A DNA stretch of 64,000 nt from Acanthochromis polyacanthus (Eukaryota > Chordata > Actinopteri > Pomacentridae). Location: assembly GCF_021347895.1 (NCBI RefSeq), contig NC_067118.1, positions 15,048,511 to 15,112,510 of the forward strand. Reading direction: 5' to 3'. The position numbers were made by a program, and so were the translations under genes. Numbering within the stretch: the stretch's first letter is position 1; the number at the start of each line of letters is the position of its first letter. Shown here one piece after another: positions 1 to 10,039 of the stretch. Below the pieces are notes generated by a model that saw only the letters and a list, made by a program, of their open reading frames with translations, searched no databases and was not told the origin of the DNA.

Positions 1-2225
1 TTCTGTGATTATCTGTCTTCATGGTTGTCACAGGGAACGGCGACTACGTTTGAGAAAACAGGTAATTTTTAGAGATGTTTTGATTCTGAACACTGAACGT
101 GTTAGCATTAGCTTAGCTACTTAGCTTCGACTACATTTGCATCCCTACATAGCTTAAAGGTTAAACACATGCACCATATGTTGATGATAATGATAATATC
201 TATGTTTATCTTTATAGCTGGTCTTAAGGCTAATTACGAGGCAGAGGTCAGCTGCTGCCTGGACACATCCATGATCACGCCACTGGTGGGACACAATTGT
301 ACTGGATTTCAGCTGAAGGCTGTTGTTCTGTCCAAACTGAGACATTTTTATTGTGACATACCCTCCACTGTTGTTAGCTTTTGATTCAATAAATTTTTTT
401 GAGATGAGGAAATCACTATTGCATGTTTCTAGTTAAATACCCTATTTTTATGATATATCACTAAAGCATGCACTTTTTATATTTTCCATCAATTTCACCC
501 AAAAGTTGAATAACTATTTGTGAGCAGTGTATGTAGACACATAATAGAAGCACATTTCAATAATATGTCTGCTGCAGTAGTGCAGTTTATCTACCTAGAT
601 TGGTGTAACAGTAAAAAAAAACACATATGCTACTGATGTTTCTGACTAAAATCTGCTTGAAAAGCACAACTGCTTATCTGTCAAAATGTGTGTAACAAAA
701 GTGTGCACTGAACACTGAATAAAGTCTCTGTAGATTATAGACAAAATTTGCATCTCTCATCACAAATTTCTGTTTATTCACCCAAAGTGCATGAGTAAAA
801 TACAAAACAGGTGAAGTACTAAAAAAGATTTATTTTCTAGAAAAGCCAATAGTCAACAATGCAGTTTAATTCTGGGACAGTTGCTCCAGCACCGACGCCA
901 TGCGTCCCATCAGTGCAACCAAGGTTTTCATTCATCTTCTGGATGTTCTGGAGAATGGCAGAGGTCACGTCTTGGTGTCTTCCGATCTGTTCCAAGAACC
1001 GTTCCTCTGACCTCTCCAGATACTGCAGAGGATCCAAAGCAGCTTCCTGGTTCCCTTTTCCTGCATAAAAGCACCAAAAAGTACTAGTTGTCAGTAATTA
1101 TTTTCTATTTTCATAAACACAGTTAACTTAAAGTAAATGTTCTATTTTGTGATTTTAGGATGGGTCAAAAGATAACATACTGATCATGTTGATGTCTGCA
1201 TAGTCTAAACAGATCTTACTTGATTTGGTCTGTAGAGAGGAGGACGGCGTGGAGGAGCTGCAGGACGGAACCAGTAAGCTGCAGACTAGTGCTCCTGGTA
1301 ACTGGACCTCATCATCCAAGGCCGACAACTTAATAAAATGAACAAGACATGCTGTTGATAGCATCTGTAATACAAATGATTTTATCCATTAACTGATTTA
1401 TTGCTTTGTCCATACAATGTTAGAAAGTGTTACAAATAATACCTGTAATAATTTCCAACAGTGATAAATGCCTTGTTTTATTTTACAACAAAAACACCAA
1501 AAGCATCTGTGTATAAGAAATCAGTGCATTGGATTTCCACATCTGCAAAGCTAGAAAATCACACATCAGAATTTTACCTTGAAATTATGAAAATAGCTGC
1601 AGATTACCAGTACTCTTTACTTCATTGTGTTAACTTGATCATTTGAATCAGTTTTTTAGACTTGTATTACTGATACGAAACATAATCAACACATAAATTA
1701 AAATGTGTTCGCAAAGAGTTCACTGGTTCTTCAAGGAAAATTTCAATGATAACCATATAGTTCAGTAATATGATTAATGGGTCATTGTGTAACAGCGTGG
1801 GAGGTTCTGAATACAGGTCTTGGACTGAAATATTGCTGCTGCTTTCCTCCGGTTTTATAAGGAGTTGTTTCATAGCTTGTTAGCTTACCAGCGGCTAACT
1901 GGCTGGCAAACAATAGTTCAACGCCAACCTCCAATCAGTGATCCGGTGTCCGGACCGCGTTAGCTGGCGGAACGTTCATAATACTGATGTGGGACTGTTG
2001 TAGCTAGCGTATTCATAGTAGGATAACAGCAGGATGTTGGAGAAATAAAACTTACCATTATCAGGATCGCTGGTCTGCATGGCAGACTCTTAGCGCATCG
2101 CACTGCTTGAATGTCTGTGTATTTCAGGCCGATTTCAAAATAAAACTCAATAAAATTCTCGTCCGGGTGAGTGTCCTTCATTGTCGCTTCGCCATACGGA
2201 CATGTCCCTTCCGGGGCTCGGTAGG
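1..2225 (-). mobile_element. Two-gene TIR element, copy 1 (truncated by window edge)
   Basis: This is the mirror image of copy 2: position p here pairs with 5226-p there throughout the unique sequence. The terminal repeat lies at 2201-2225, where CATGTCCCTTCCGGGG leads to CTCGGTAGG; reversed, it matches the start of copies 2 and 3. The far end falls outside the window. It keeps the same exon-like blocks as copies 2 and 3: gene A blocks (minus strand) near 2056-2181, 1667-1873, 1219-1327 and 836-1059, and gene B (plus strand) at 1-61 and 218-384. One difference is that the stop-containing acceptor TTTAG at the third gene A block reads TTAAG here, so the minus-strand frame runs through it. The family is not recognised with confidence. 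Short TIRs and a two-gene layout point to a cut-and-paste DNA transposon, probably non-autonomous because no DDE transposase domain is visible. Confidence 0.75.
218..384 (+). pseudogene. Gene B last exon, copy 1
   Basis: The block begins after a TTTATAG acceptor and reads GLKANYEAEVSCC through to a TGA stop at 382-384, followed by an AATAAA polyadenylation signal at 388. A donor-like CAG|GTAATT at 61/62 ends the upstream exon (1-61), so the gene appears to have two exons and to run inward from the right-hand terminal repeat of the element. I do not recognise the protein. The same block is present in copy 2 (minus, 4841-5007) and copy 3 (minus, near 8200). Whether it is translated is unknown. 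Confidence 0.35.
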
Positions 2226-3000
2226 AAAAAAGATTTGATATATATATAATGAAAGTTGATATATATATATATATAATGAAAGTCGATATATATATATAAT
2301 GAAAGTTGATATATATATATAATGAAAGTTGATATATATATAATGAAAGTCGATATATATATAATGAAAGCTGATATATATATAATGAAAGTCGATATAT
2401 ATATAATGAAACTTGATATATATATAATGAAAGTTGATATATATATAATGAAAGTCGATATATATATATGGCATGCCGTTTAGGAAATTATATATATAAT
2501 GAAACTTGATATATATATAATGAAACTTGATATATATATAATGAAAGTCGATATATATATAACGAAACTTGATATATATATAATGAAACTTGATATATAT
2601 ATAATGAAAGTCGATATATATATAATGAAACTTGATATATATATATAATGAAAGTCGATATATATATAATGAAACTTGATATATATATAATGAAACTTGA
2701 TATATATATAATGAAACTTGATATATATATATATATATATATATATCGACTTTCATTATATATATATCAACTTTCATTATATATATATCAACTTTCATTA
2801 TATATATATCAAGTTTCATTATATATATATCGACTTTCATTATATATATATCAAGTTTCATTATATATATATCGACTTTCATTATATATATATCAAGTTT
2901 CATTATATATATATATCAAGTTTCATTATATATATATATCGACTTTCATTATATATATATATATATCAACTTTCATTATATATATATCAAATCTTTTTTT
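2226..3000. repeat. AT-rich 21-bp satellite with orientation flip
   Basis: Tandem 21-bp units built from TATATATA plus a core AATGAAAG(T/C)(T/C)GA. From about 2229 to 2715 the core reads AATGAAA; from about 2745 to 2990 it reads in the opposite sense, TTTCATT. The turn is a run of TA near 2722-2746. A unique 20-bp marker, GGCATGCCGTTTAGGAAATT, interrupts the array at 2469-2488 and is also found, inverted, in the arrays after copies 2 and 3. The seven-residue periodic open frames here are a by-product of the 21-bp period and are not genes. Confidence 0.9.
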
Positions 3001-3044
3001 CCTACCGAGCCCCGGAAGGGACATGTCCGTATGGCGAAGCGACA

Positions 3045-3170
3045 ATGAAGGACACTCACCCGGACGAGAATTTTATTGAGTTTTATTTTGAAATCGGCCT
3101 GAAATACACAGACATTCAAGCAGTGCGATGCGCTAAGAGTCTGCCATGCAGACCAGCGATCCTGATAATG
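3045..3170 (+). CDS. Gene A exon 1, copy 2
   Basis: The ATG lies 44 bases inside the element end. The 42-codon exon ends exactly at ATG|GTAAGT, a consensus donor, in phase 0. The peptide contains FIEFYFEIGLKYTDIQAV, which resembles the short N-terminal helix-turn-helix-like segment seen in integrase-type transposase proteins of fish elements; this is a family impression from memory. Copy 3 carries the same exon at 5978-6103 with conservative changes (MEDTDPDESF against MKDTHPDENF), so the frame is kept in both. Expression is not shown by the sequence. Confidence 0.4.
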
Positions 3171-3352
3171 GTAAGTTTTATTTCTCCAACATCCTGCTGT
3201 TATCCTACTATGAATACGCTAGCTACAACAGTCCCACATCAGTATTATGAACGTTCCGCCAGCTAACGCGGTCCGGACACCGGATCAGTGATTAGAGGTT
3301 GGCGTTGAACTATTGTTTGCCAGCCAGTTAGCCGCTGGTAAGCTAACAAGCT

Positions 3353-3559
3353 ATGAAACAACTCCTTATAAAACCGGAGGAAAGCAGCAGCAATATTTCA
3401 GTCCAAGACCTGTATTCAGAACCTCCCACGCTGTTACACAATGACCCATTAATCATATTACTGAACTATATGGTTATCATTGAAATTTTCCTTGAAGAAC
3501 CAGTGAACTCTTTGCGAACACATTTTAATTTATGTGTTGATTATGTTTCGTATCAGTAA
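3353..3559 (+). other. Conserved open frame inside gene A, copy 2
   Basis: A 68-codon open frame starting MKQLLIKPEESSSNIS and ending in TAA just after TATCA|GTAATA, which could serve as a weak donor. It is kept open in all three copies (1667-1873 minus, 3353-3559 plus, 6286-6492 plus) with only one residue change. It may be an internal exon of gene A, an alternative first exon or simply conserved because the copies are young. There is no clear acceptor upstream. I do not recognise the peptide. Confidence 0.3.
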
Positions 3560-3898
3560 TACAAGTCTAAAAAACTGATTCAAATGATCAAGTTAACACA
3601 ATGAAGTAAAGAGTACTGGTAATCTGCAGCTATTTTCATAATTTCAAGGTAAAATTCTGATGTGTGATTTTCTAGCTTTGCAGATGTGGAAATCCAATGC
3701 ACTGATTTCTTATACACAGATGCTTTTGGTGTTTTTTGTTGTAAAATAAAACAAGGCATTTATCACTGTTGGAAATTATTACAGGTATTATTTGTAACAC
3801 TTTCTAACATTGTATGGACAAAGCAATAAATCAGTTAATGGATAAAATCATTTGTATTACAGATGCTATCAACAGCATGTCTTGTTCATTTTATTTAG

Positions 3899-4007
3899 TT
3901 GTCGGCCTTGGATGATGAGGTCCAGTTACCAGGAGCACTAGTCTGCAGCTTACTGGTTCCGTCCTGCAGCTCCTCCACGCTGTCCTCCTCTCTACAGACC
4001 AAATCAA
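3899..4007 (+). CDS. Gene A internal exon, copy 2
   Basis: The block follows a TTATTTAG acceptor and ends at AAATCAA|GTAAGA, a good donor. It is 109 nt and reads LSALDDEVQLPGALV and a serine-rich stretch. It ends in phase 1, and the frame joins correctly to the following exon at 4167. The same block is at 6839-6947 in copy 3. The matching phases in two copies support a real spliced gene in the ancestral element. Confidence 0.4.
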
Positions 4008-4166
4008 GTAAGATCTGTTTAGGCTATGCAGACATCAACATGATCAGTATGTTATCTTTTGACCCATCCTAAAATCACAAAATAGAACATTTACTTTAAG
4101 TTAACTGTGTTTATGAAAATAGAAAATAATTACTGACAACTAGTACTTTTTGGTGCTTTTATGCAG

Positions 4167-4390
4167 GAAAAGGGAACCAGGAAGCTGCTTTGGATCCTCT
4201 GCAGTATCTGGAGAGGTCAGAGGAACGGTTCTTGGAACAGATCGGAAGACACCAAGACGTGACCTCTGCCATTCTCCAGAACATCCAGAAGATGAATGAA
4301 AACCTTGGTTGCACTGATGGGACGCATGGCGTCGGTGCTGGAGCAACTGTCCCAGAATTAAACTGCATTGTTGACTATTGGCTTTTCTAG
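4167..4390 (+). CDS. Gene A last exon, copy 2 (coiled-coil C-terminus)
   Basis: The exon starts after TTTTATGCAG and runs 224 nt to a TAG at 4388-4390, with AATAAA at 4393. It encodes a charged helical segment, DPLQYLERSEERFLEQIGRH followed by QDVTSAILQNIQKMNENL. This style of C-terminal coil is common in Myb/SANT-type accessory proteins of PIF/Harbinger-like elements, but no Myb domain is visible here, so the link is only an inference. The equivalent exon is 7499-7722 in copy 3 and 836-1059 (minus) in copy 1. Confidence 0.45.
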
Positions 4391-4840
4391 AAAATAAATC
4401 TTTTTTAGTACTTCACCTGTTTTGTATTTTACTCATGCACTTTGGGTGAATAAACAGAAATTTGTGATGAGAGATGCAAATTTTGTCTATAATCTACAGA
4501 GACTTTATTCAGTGTTCAGTGCACACTTTTGTTACACACATTTTGACAGATAAGCAGTTGTGCTTTTCAAGCAGATTTTAGTCAGAAACATCAGTAGCAT
4601 ATGTTTTTTTTTACTGTTACACCAATCTAGGTAGATAAACTGCACTACTGCAGCAGACATATTATTGAAATGTGCTTCTATTATGTGTCTACATACACTG
4701 CTCACAAATAGTTATTCAACTTTTGGGTGAAATTGATGGAAAATATAAAAAGTGCATGCTTTAGTGATATATCATAAAAATAGGGTATTTAACTAGAAAC
4801 ATGCAATAGTGATTTCCTCATCTCAAAAAAATTTATTGAA

Positions 4841-5007
4841 TCAAAAGCTAACAACAGTGGAGGGTATGTCACAATAAAAATGTCTCAGTTTGGACAGAAC
4901 AGCAGCCTTCAGCTGAAATCCAGTACAATTGTGTCCCACCAGTGGCGTGATCATGGATGTGTCCAGGCAGCAGCTGACCTCTGCCTCGTAATTAGCCTTA
5001 AGACCAG
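4841..5007 (-). pseudogene. Gene B last exon, copy 2
   Basis: Mirror of 218-384: acceptor TATAG, frame GLKANYEAEVSCC to a TGA, then a polyadenylation signal on the minus strand. The upstream exon lies at about 5276-5164 with a CAG|GTAATT donor; in the frame that begins at the TIR-proximal ATG a stop occurs early, so the true start is not certain. No family is recognised. Confidence 0.3.
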
Positions 5008-5297
5008 CTATAAAGATAAACATAGATATTATCATTATCATCAACATATGGTGCATGTGTTTAACCTTTAAGCTATGTAGGGATGCAAATGTAGTCGAAG
5101 CTAAGTAGCTAAGCTAATGCTAACACGTTCAGTGTTCAGAATCAAAACATCTCTAAAAATTACCTGTTTTCTCAAACGTAGTCGCCGTTCCCTGTGACAA
5201 CCATGAAGACAGATAATCACAGAAGAGCTCATCTGAAGAGCAAATGTCCAATAAGGTTCCTGTTTTTGTTTGCCATGTCCTTCCAGGGCTCAGTAGG

Positions 5298-5933
5298 AAA
5301 AAGTCTGAATATATGGAATGAAACTTTGAATAGATGGAATGAAAATCTGAACATTCTATATTCCGACTTTCATTATATATATATCTCAACTTTCATTATA
5401 TATATATCAACTTTCATTATATATATATCAAGTTTCATTATATATATATCAAGTTTCATTATATATATATCAAGTTTCATTATATATATATCGACTTTCA
5501 TTATATATATATCAAGTTTCATTATATATATATCAAGTTTCATTATATATATATCGACTTTCATTATATATATATCAAGTTTCATTATATATATATATCA
5601 AGTTTCATTATATATATATCGACTTTCATTATATATATATCAAGTTTCATTATATATATATCAAGTTTCATTATATATATATCGACTTTCATTATATATA
5701 TATCAAGTTTCATTATATATATATCGACTTTCATTATATATATATATCAAGTTTCATTATATATATATCGACTTTCATTATATATATATCAACTTTCATT
5801 ATATATATATCAAGTTTCATTATATATATATCGACTTTCATTATATATATAATTTCCTAAACGGCATGCCATATATATCGACTCTCATTATATATATATC
5901 AACTTTCATTATATATATATCAAATCTTTTTTT
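5298..5933. repeat. AT-rich 21-bp satellite between copies 2 and 3
   Basis: After the right TIR of copy 2 come two imperfect 21-bp units (GAATATATGGAATGAAAC and a variant with AGATGG), a small turn near 5350-5366, and then a long array of TTTCATTATATATATA units all in one orientation with cores TCAAG, TCAAC or TCGAC. The landmark AATTTCCTAAACGGCATGCC lies near 5850-5870. The array runs into CAAATCTTTTTTT immediately before copy 3. The pre-array units are less AT-rich and look like the ancestral form from which the satellite grew. Confidence 0.9.
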
Positions 5934-5977
5934 CCTACCGAGCCCCGGAAGGGACATGTCGGTATTGCGAAGCGACA

Positions 5978-6103
5978 ATGGAGGACACTGACCCGGACGA
6001 GAGTTTTATTGAGTTTTATTTTGAAATGGGCCTGAAATACGCAGACATTCAAGCAGTGCGATGCACTACGAGTCTGCAATGCAGACCAGCGATCCTGATA
6101 ATG
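5978..6103 (+). CDS. Gene A exon 1, copy 3
   Basis: Forty-two codons from ATG to a GTAAGT donor, as in copy 2. The peptide begins MEDTDPDESFIEFYFEMG. Several differences from copy 2 are amino-acid changes that keep the frame. The function is not known; see copy 2. Confidence 0.4.
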
Positions 6104-6838
6104 GTAAGTTTTATTTCTCCAACATCCTGCTGTTAGCCTGCTATGAATATGCTAGCTGCAACAGTCCCACATCAGTATTATGAACGTTCCGTCAGCTTGC
6201 CTGGTCCAGACACCGGATCAGTGATCAGAGGTTGGCGTTGAACTATTGTTTGCCAGCCAGTTAGCCGCTGGTAAGCTAACAAGCTATGAAACAACTCCTT
6301 ATAAAACCGGAGGAAAGCAGCAGCAATATTTCAGTCCAAGACCTGTATTCAGAACCTCCCACGCTGTTACACAATGACCCATTCATCATATTACTGAACT
6401 ATATGGTTATCATTGAAATTTTCCTTGAAGAACCAGTGAACTCTTTGCGAACACATTTTAATTTATGTGTTGATTATGTTTCGTATCAGTAATACAAGTC
6501 TAAAAAACTGATTCAAATGATCAAGTTAACACAATGAAATAAAGAGTACTGGTAATCTGCAGCTATTTTCATAATTTCAAGGTAAAATGCTGATTGTTGT
6601 GTGATTTTCCACTTTGCAGATGTGGAAATCCAATGCACTGATTTCTTATACACAGATGCTTTTGGTGTTTTTCTGTTGTAAAATAAAACAAGGCATTTAT
6701 CACTGTTGGAAATTATTACAGGTATTATTTGTAACACTTTCTAACATTGTATGGACAAAGCAATAATTAATCAGTTAATGGAGAAAATCATTTGTATTAC
6801 AGATGCTATTAACAGCATGTCTTGTTCATTTTATTTAG

Positions 6839-6947
6839 TTGTCGGCCTTGGATGATGAGGTCCAGTTACCAGGAGCACGAGTCTGCAGCTCGCTGGTCCC
6901 ATCCTGCAGCTCCTCCACGCCGTCCTCCTTTCAACAGACCAAATCAA
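6839..6947 (+). CDS. Gene A internal exon, copy 3
   Basis: A 109-nt block between a TTATTTAG acceptor and a CAA|GTAAGA donor, matching copy 2. The intron that follows (6948-7498) has been enlarged by the miniature element at 6967-7356, which sits 19 bases inside the donor side. The insertion leaves both splice sites intact. Confidence 0.4.
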
Positions 6948-6966
6948 GTAAGATCTGATTAGACTA

Positions 6967-7356
6967 CAGCCATGGCCATAAGTTTGGACACAAGTACCAT
7001 GACGCTTGTGAATCTTAGAAAATACTACAAAATTGTCACTTACAATACAGTACACAACTCCTGAGAACTATATTAAGTTTCATATTTTAAAAAAACATCT
7101 AAAGAGTTTGGTGTCATTTTGTTTTTCTTACCAAATTCGGTTGTGAAAGTACTGCATTTTTTTGTTATTTTCTTCTAATATTATGTTTTGGGAACAAAGT
7201 TGTTCCAGTTGTTGGAATTTATTGATCATATTATATTCCTTGTTGATTTGTTGACTAATTAAACTGGTGCTGTCAAAAAATATTAGTTATGTTCTGTCAT
7301 AGACATCAAAACAGACGTAGGAAATCATGCTGTGTCCAAACTTATGGCCATGACTG
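6967..7356. mobile_element. Tc1/mariner-type miniature element (MITE)
   Basis: A 390-bp insertion bounded by TA duplications (6965-6966 and 7357-7358). The ends are near-perfect inverted repeats of about 25 bp: CAGCCATGGCCATAAGTTTG on the left and CAAACTTATGGCCATGACTG on the right. Copy 2 shows the empty site (TA within GGCTATGCAGAC). It has no coding capacity. TA duplication and TIR form fit non-autonomous Tc1/mariner elements. It inserted after copies 2 and 3 separated. Confidence 0.85.
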
Positions 7357-7498
7357 TATACAGACATCAACATGATCAGTATGTTATCTTTTGACCCATC
7401 CTAAAATCACAAAATAGAACATTTACTTTAAGTTAACTGTGTTTATGAAAATAGAAAATAATTACTGACAACTAGTACTTTTTGGTGCTTTTATGCAG

Positions 7499-7722
7499 GA
7501 AAAGGGAACCAGGAAGCTGCTGTGGATCCTCTGCAGTATCTGGAGAGGTCAGAGGAACGGTTCTTGGAACAGATCGGAAGACACCAAGACGTGACCTCTG
7601 CCATGCTCCAGAACATCCAGAAGATGAATGAAAACCTTGGTTGCACTGATGGGACGCATGGTGTCGGTGCTGGAGCAACTGTCCCAGAATTAAACTGCAT
7701 TGTTGACGACTGCCTTTTCTAG
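7499..7722 (+). CDS. Gene A last exon, copy 3
   Basis: The exon starts after TTTTATGCAG and is 224 nt long, ending in TAG with AATAAA directly after it. It encodes the same coiled-coil-like C-terminus as copy 2, with changes such as ILQN to MLQN and a different last few residues (DDCLF against DYWLF). The frame is intact. Confidence 0.4.
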
Positions 7723-8639
7723 AAAATAAATCTTTTTTTGTAAATTCCTTTAATTTTTAGTTATTTAACTTCACCTGTTTTGTATTTTACTCATGCACTT
7801 CGGGTGAATAAACAGAAATTTGTGATGAGAGATGCAAATTTTGTCTATAATCTACAGAGACTTTATTCAGTGTTCAGTGCACACTTTTGTTACACACATT
7901 TTGACAGATAAGCAGTTGTGCTTTTCAAGCAGATTTTAGTCAGAAACATCAGTAGCATATGTTGTTTTTTTACTGTTACACCAATCTAGGTAGATAAACT
8001 GCACTACTGCAGCAGATATATTATTGAAATGTGCTTCTATTATGTGTCTACATACACTGCTCACAAATAGTTATTCAACTTTTGGGTGAAATTGATGGAA
8101 AATATAAAAAGTGCATGCTGTAGTGATATATCATAAAAATAGGATATTTAACTAGAAACATGCAATAGTGATTTCCTCATTTCAAAAAATTTTATTGAAT
8201 CAAAAGCTAACAACAGTGGAGGGTATGTCACAATAAAAATGTCTCAGTTTGGACAGAACAGCAGCCTTCAGCTGAAATCCAGTACAATTGTGTCCCACCA
8301 GTGGCATGATCATGGATGTGTCCAGGCAGCAGCTGACCTCTGCCTCGTAATTAGCCTTAAGACCAGCTATAAAGATAAACATAGATATTATCATCAACAT
8401 ATGGTGCAAGCTATGTAGGGATGCAAATGTAGTCGAAGCTAAGTAGCTAAGCTAATGCTAACACGTTCAGTGTTCAGAATCAAAACATCTCTAAAAATTA
8501 CCTGTTTTCTCAAACGTAGTCGCCGTTCTCTGTGACAACCATGAAGACAGATAGATAATCACAGAAGAGCTCATCTGAAGAGCAAATGTCCTATAAGGTT
8601 CCTGTTTTTGTTTGCCATGTCCTTCCAGGGCTCAGTAGG

Positions 8640-8924
8640 AAAAAGTCTGAATATATGGAATGAAACTTTGAATAGATGGAATGAAAATCTGAACATTCTA
8701 TATTCCGACTTTCATTCCATATATTCCGACTTTCATTATATATATATATCAACTTTCATTATATATATCAAGTTTCATTATATATATATATATCAAGTTT
8801 CACTATATATATATATATATCAAGTTTCATTATATATATATCGACTTTCATTATATATATATATCAAGTTTCATTATATATATATATCGACTTTCATTAT
8901 ATATATATATAATTTCCTAAACGG

Positions 8925-8964
<40 letters not shown>
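8640..8964. repeat. AT-rich 21-bp satellite after copy 3, ending in (TA)n
   Basis: The array begins with the same two GAATGAAA units as after copy 2, then a turn with CCGACTTTCATTCCATATA, then TTTCATTATATATATA units. The landmark AATTTCCTAAACGGCATGCC is at about 8910-8930 and a simple TA run closes the array near 8964. Beyond it the sequence is unrelated, so this is the outer edge of the whole cluster. Confidence 0.9.
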
Positions 8965-8967
<3 letters not shown>

Positions 8968-10039
8968 CTGACTTTTCCTGTCTGTGAGCTTCCTTGCTGT
9001 TTATTCTCCTCCTGTCTTGGTGAAAAGCTAATACACCATCTCTCCTCTATCTTCTGTTAGTCCTATGCTCTTTTCTCAGTCTCTTTCTATTGGTATGGAG
9101 AAGGCACGGATTAGCCCTCCAGTGGATTTCCACTTCACAGAGAGTGGGCTGCTTTTGCTTTTGAACTTCCATTGACTGAAGGCACTTTTCATTTGCAGGC
9201 TGTTCATGAGGCACTAGAGTCTCAGACATAAGGGACAAGCTGCACAGAGGGTGATGTCAGAGATTTTTTTTAAAAAATGAAAGAAGTCAATGGGTATAAT
9301 CAAGATTTCATCACCAGACAGGACAAATAAAACTAAAAGATAGAAAGACAGAAATCATGATTTAAAATTTTTTTATAAGACTTTACATATTTGCTTGATT
9401 CCAAGTTCTTTTAATTATTTTTTTACAGATATAATGAACCCCCACAGATCTGTATTTTTATAAGGTTGTTTAAAGTATTTATAGTTTTTTTTTTTTTTTT
9501 TTTTTTTTACATTTTTCCACTTTTATACTGTGTAATATTTTGTTCAGTTTATTTTGAATTGTTTTAATTTTTCCAAAGTTCCATGTTTAAATTTATGTTC
9601 TATTTGTGTAACATTAAAGAAAAATTATGCCAAGTCCATGATTGTAATGGTTGTATTCTGAATGAATAAAGTACTGTAATTGCAATTACAGTCTACTGAT
9701 GACAAATATAGATTATTGTCAAATTATGAAAAAGCATGACATTAGATTAAAAATGTATTGTGAAAGGTCCAGAAAGAGACATATTGGCGAAATAGTCGGG
9801 ACATCCTTAGAGTACATCAAGGTAAGAATTGCAGGTAATTTCTCATTTAGGCTTTTTGTTTTTGTTTTTGTGAGAGATTTTGGTCTACAGTACATTTTTT
9901 TGCTAGTTAAATTTTTATTGTGAATATTTTTTATAAATTGACAAATTCTTATTAATTTATTAGAATTTTGGGAAAATATGCATTAATGATTGTCAGTGTA
10001 TTACAGTATTGATAGTAAACCACTGACTTTTTTTTTTTA
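8965..10039. other. Unassigned AT-rich sequence
   Basis: No gene or known repeat is recognised. It contains a T-run at about 9487-9509, several AATAAA motifs and a 20-bp perfect palindrome at 9673-9692. Short open frames here have no recognisable content. Confidence 0.5.
9673..9692. repeat. 20-bp perfect palindrome
   Basis: ACTGTAATTGCAATTACAGT reads the same on both strands with no spacer. It lies just downstream of an AATAAA. It may be a chance AT-rich palindrome or a dimeric binding site. Confidence 0.6.

Larger units (their letters stand above)
3001..5297 (+). mobile_element. Two-gene TIR element, copy 2
   Basis: The left end CCTACCGAGCCCCGGAAGGG (3001-3020) and the right end CATGTCCTTCCAGGG...CAGTAGG (5274-5297) are imperfect inverted repeats of about 25 bp. 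The element is 2,297 bp. It holds gene A on the plus strand (exon blocks at 3045-3170, perhaps 3353-3559, 3899-4007 and 4167-4390, then AATAAA) and gene B on the minus strand (about 5276-5164, then 5007-4841, then a polyadenylation signal). The two genes converge, each starting beside one terminal repeat. No target duplication can be read because both flanks are satellite. Its sequence is close to copies 1 and 3 but has point differences. Confidence 0.8.
5934..8639 (+). mobile_element. Two-gene TIR element, copy 3
   Basis: It starts CCTACCGAGCCCCGG at 5934 and ends CAGTAGG at 8639, giving 2,706 bp, of which about 392 bp is a secondary miniature-element insertion at 6967-7356. Without it the length is about 2,314 bp, as in copy 2. 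Same orientation as copy 2, so the order along the window is inverted, direct, direct. Gene A exon blocks are 5978-6103, 6286-6492, 6839-6947 and 7499-7722; gene B is on the minus strand near 8200-8360. Small indels and substitutions distinguish it from copy 2, for example ATGATAATGATAATATC shortened in gene B. Confidence 0.8.

Noticed and set aside
2178..3266. Long open frames of YIYIKFH-type repeats on both strands
   Set aside because: They are the translation of the 21-bp AT satellite, whose period is a multiple of three. They occur in several frames and have no start or gene context.
5194..5991. 265-codon open frame on the plus strand
   Set aside because: Most of it is the satellite translated; the first part is antisense to gene B and the last part is the TIR of copy 3.
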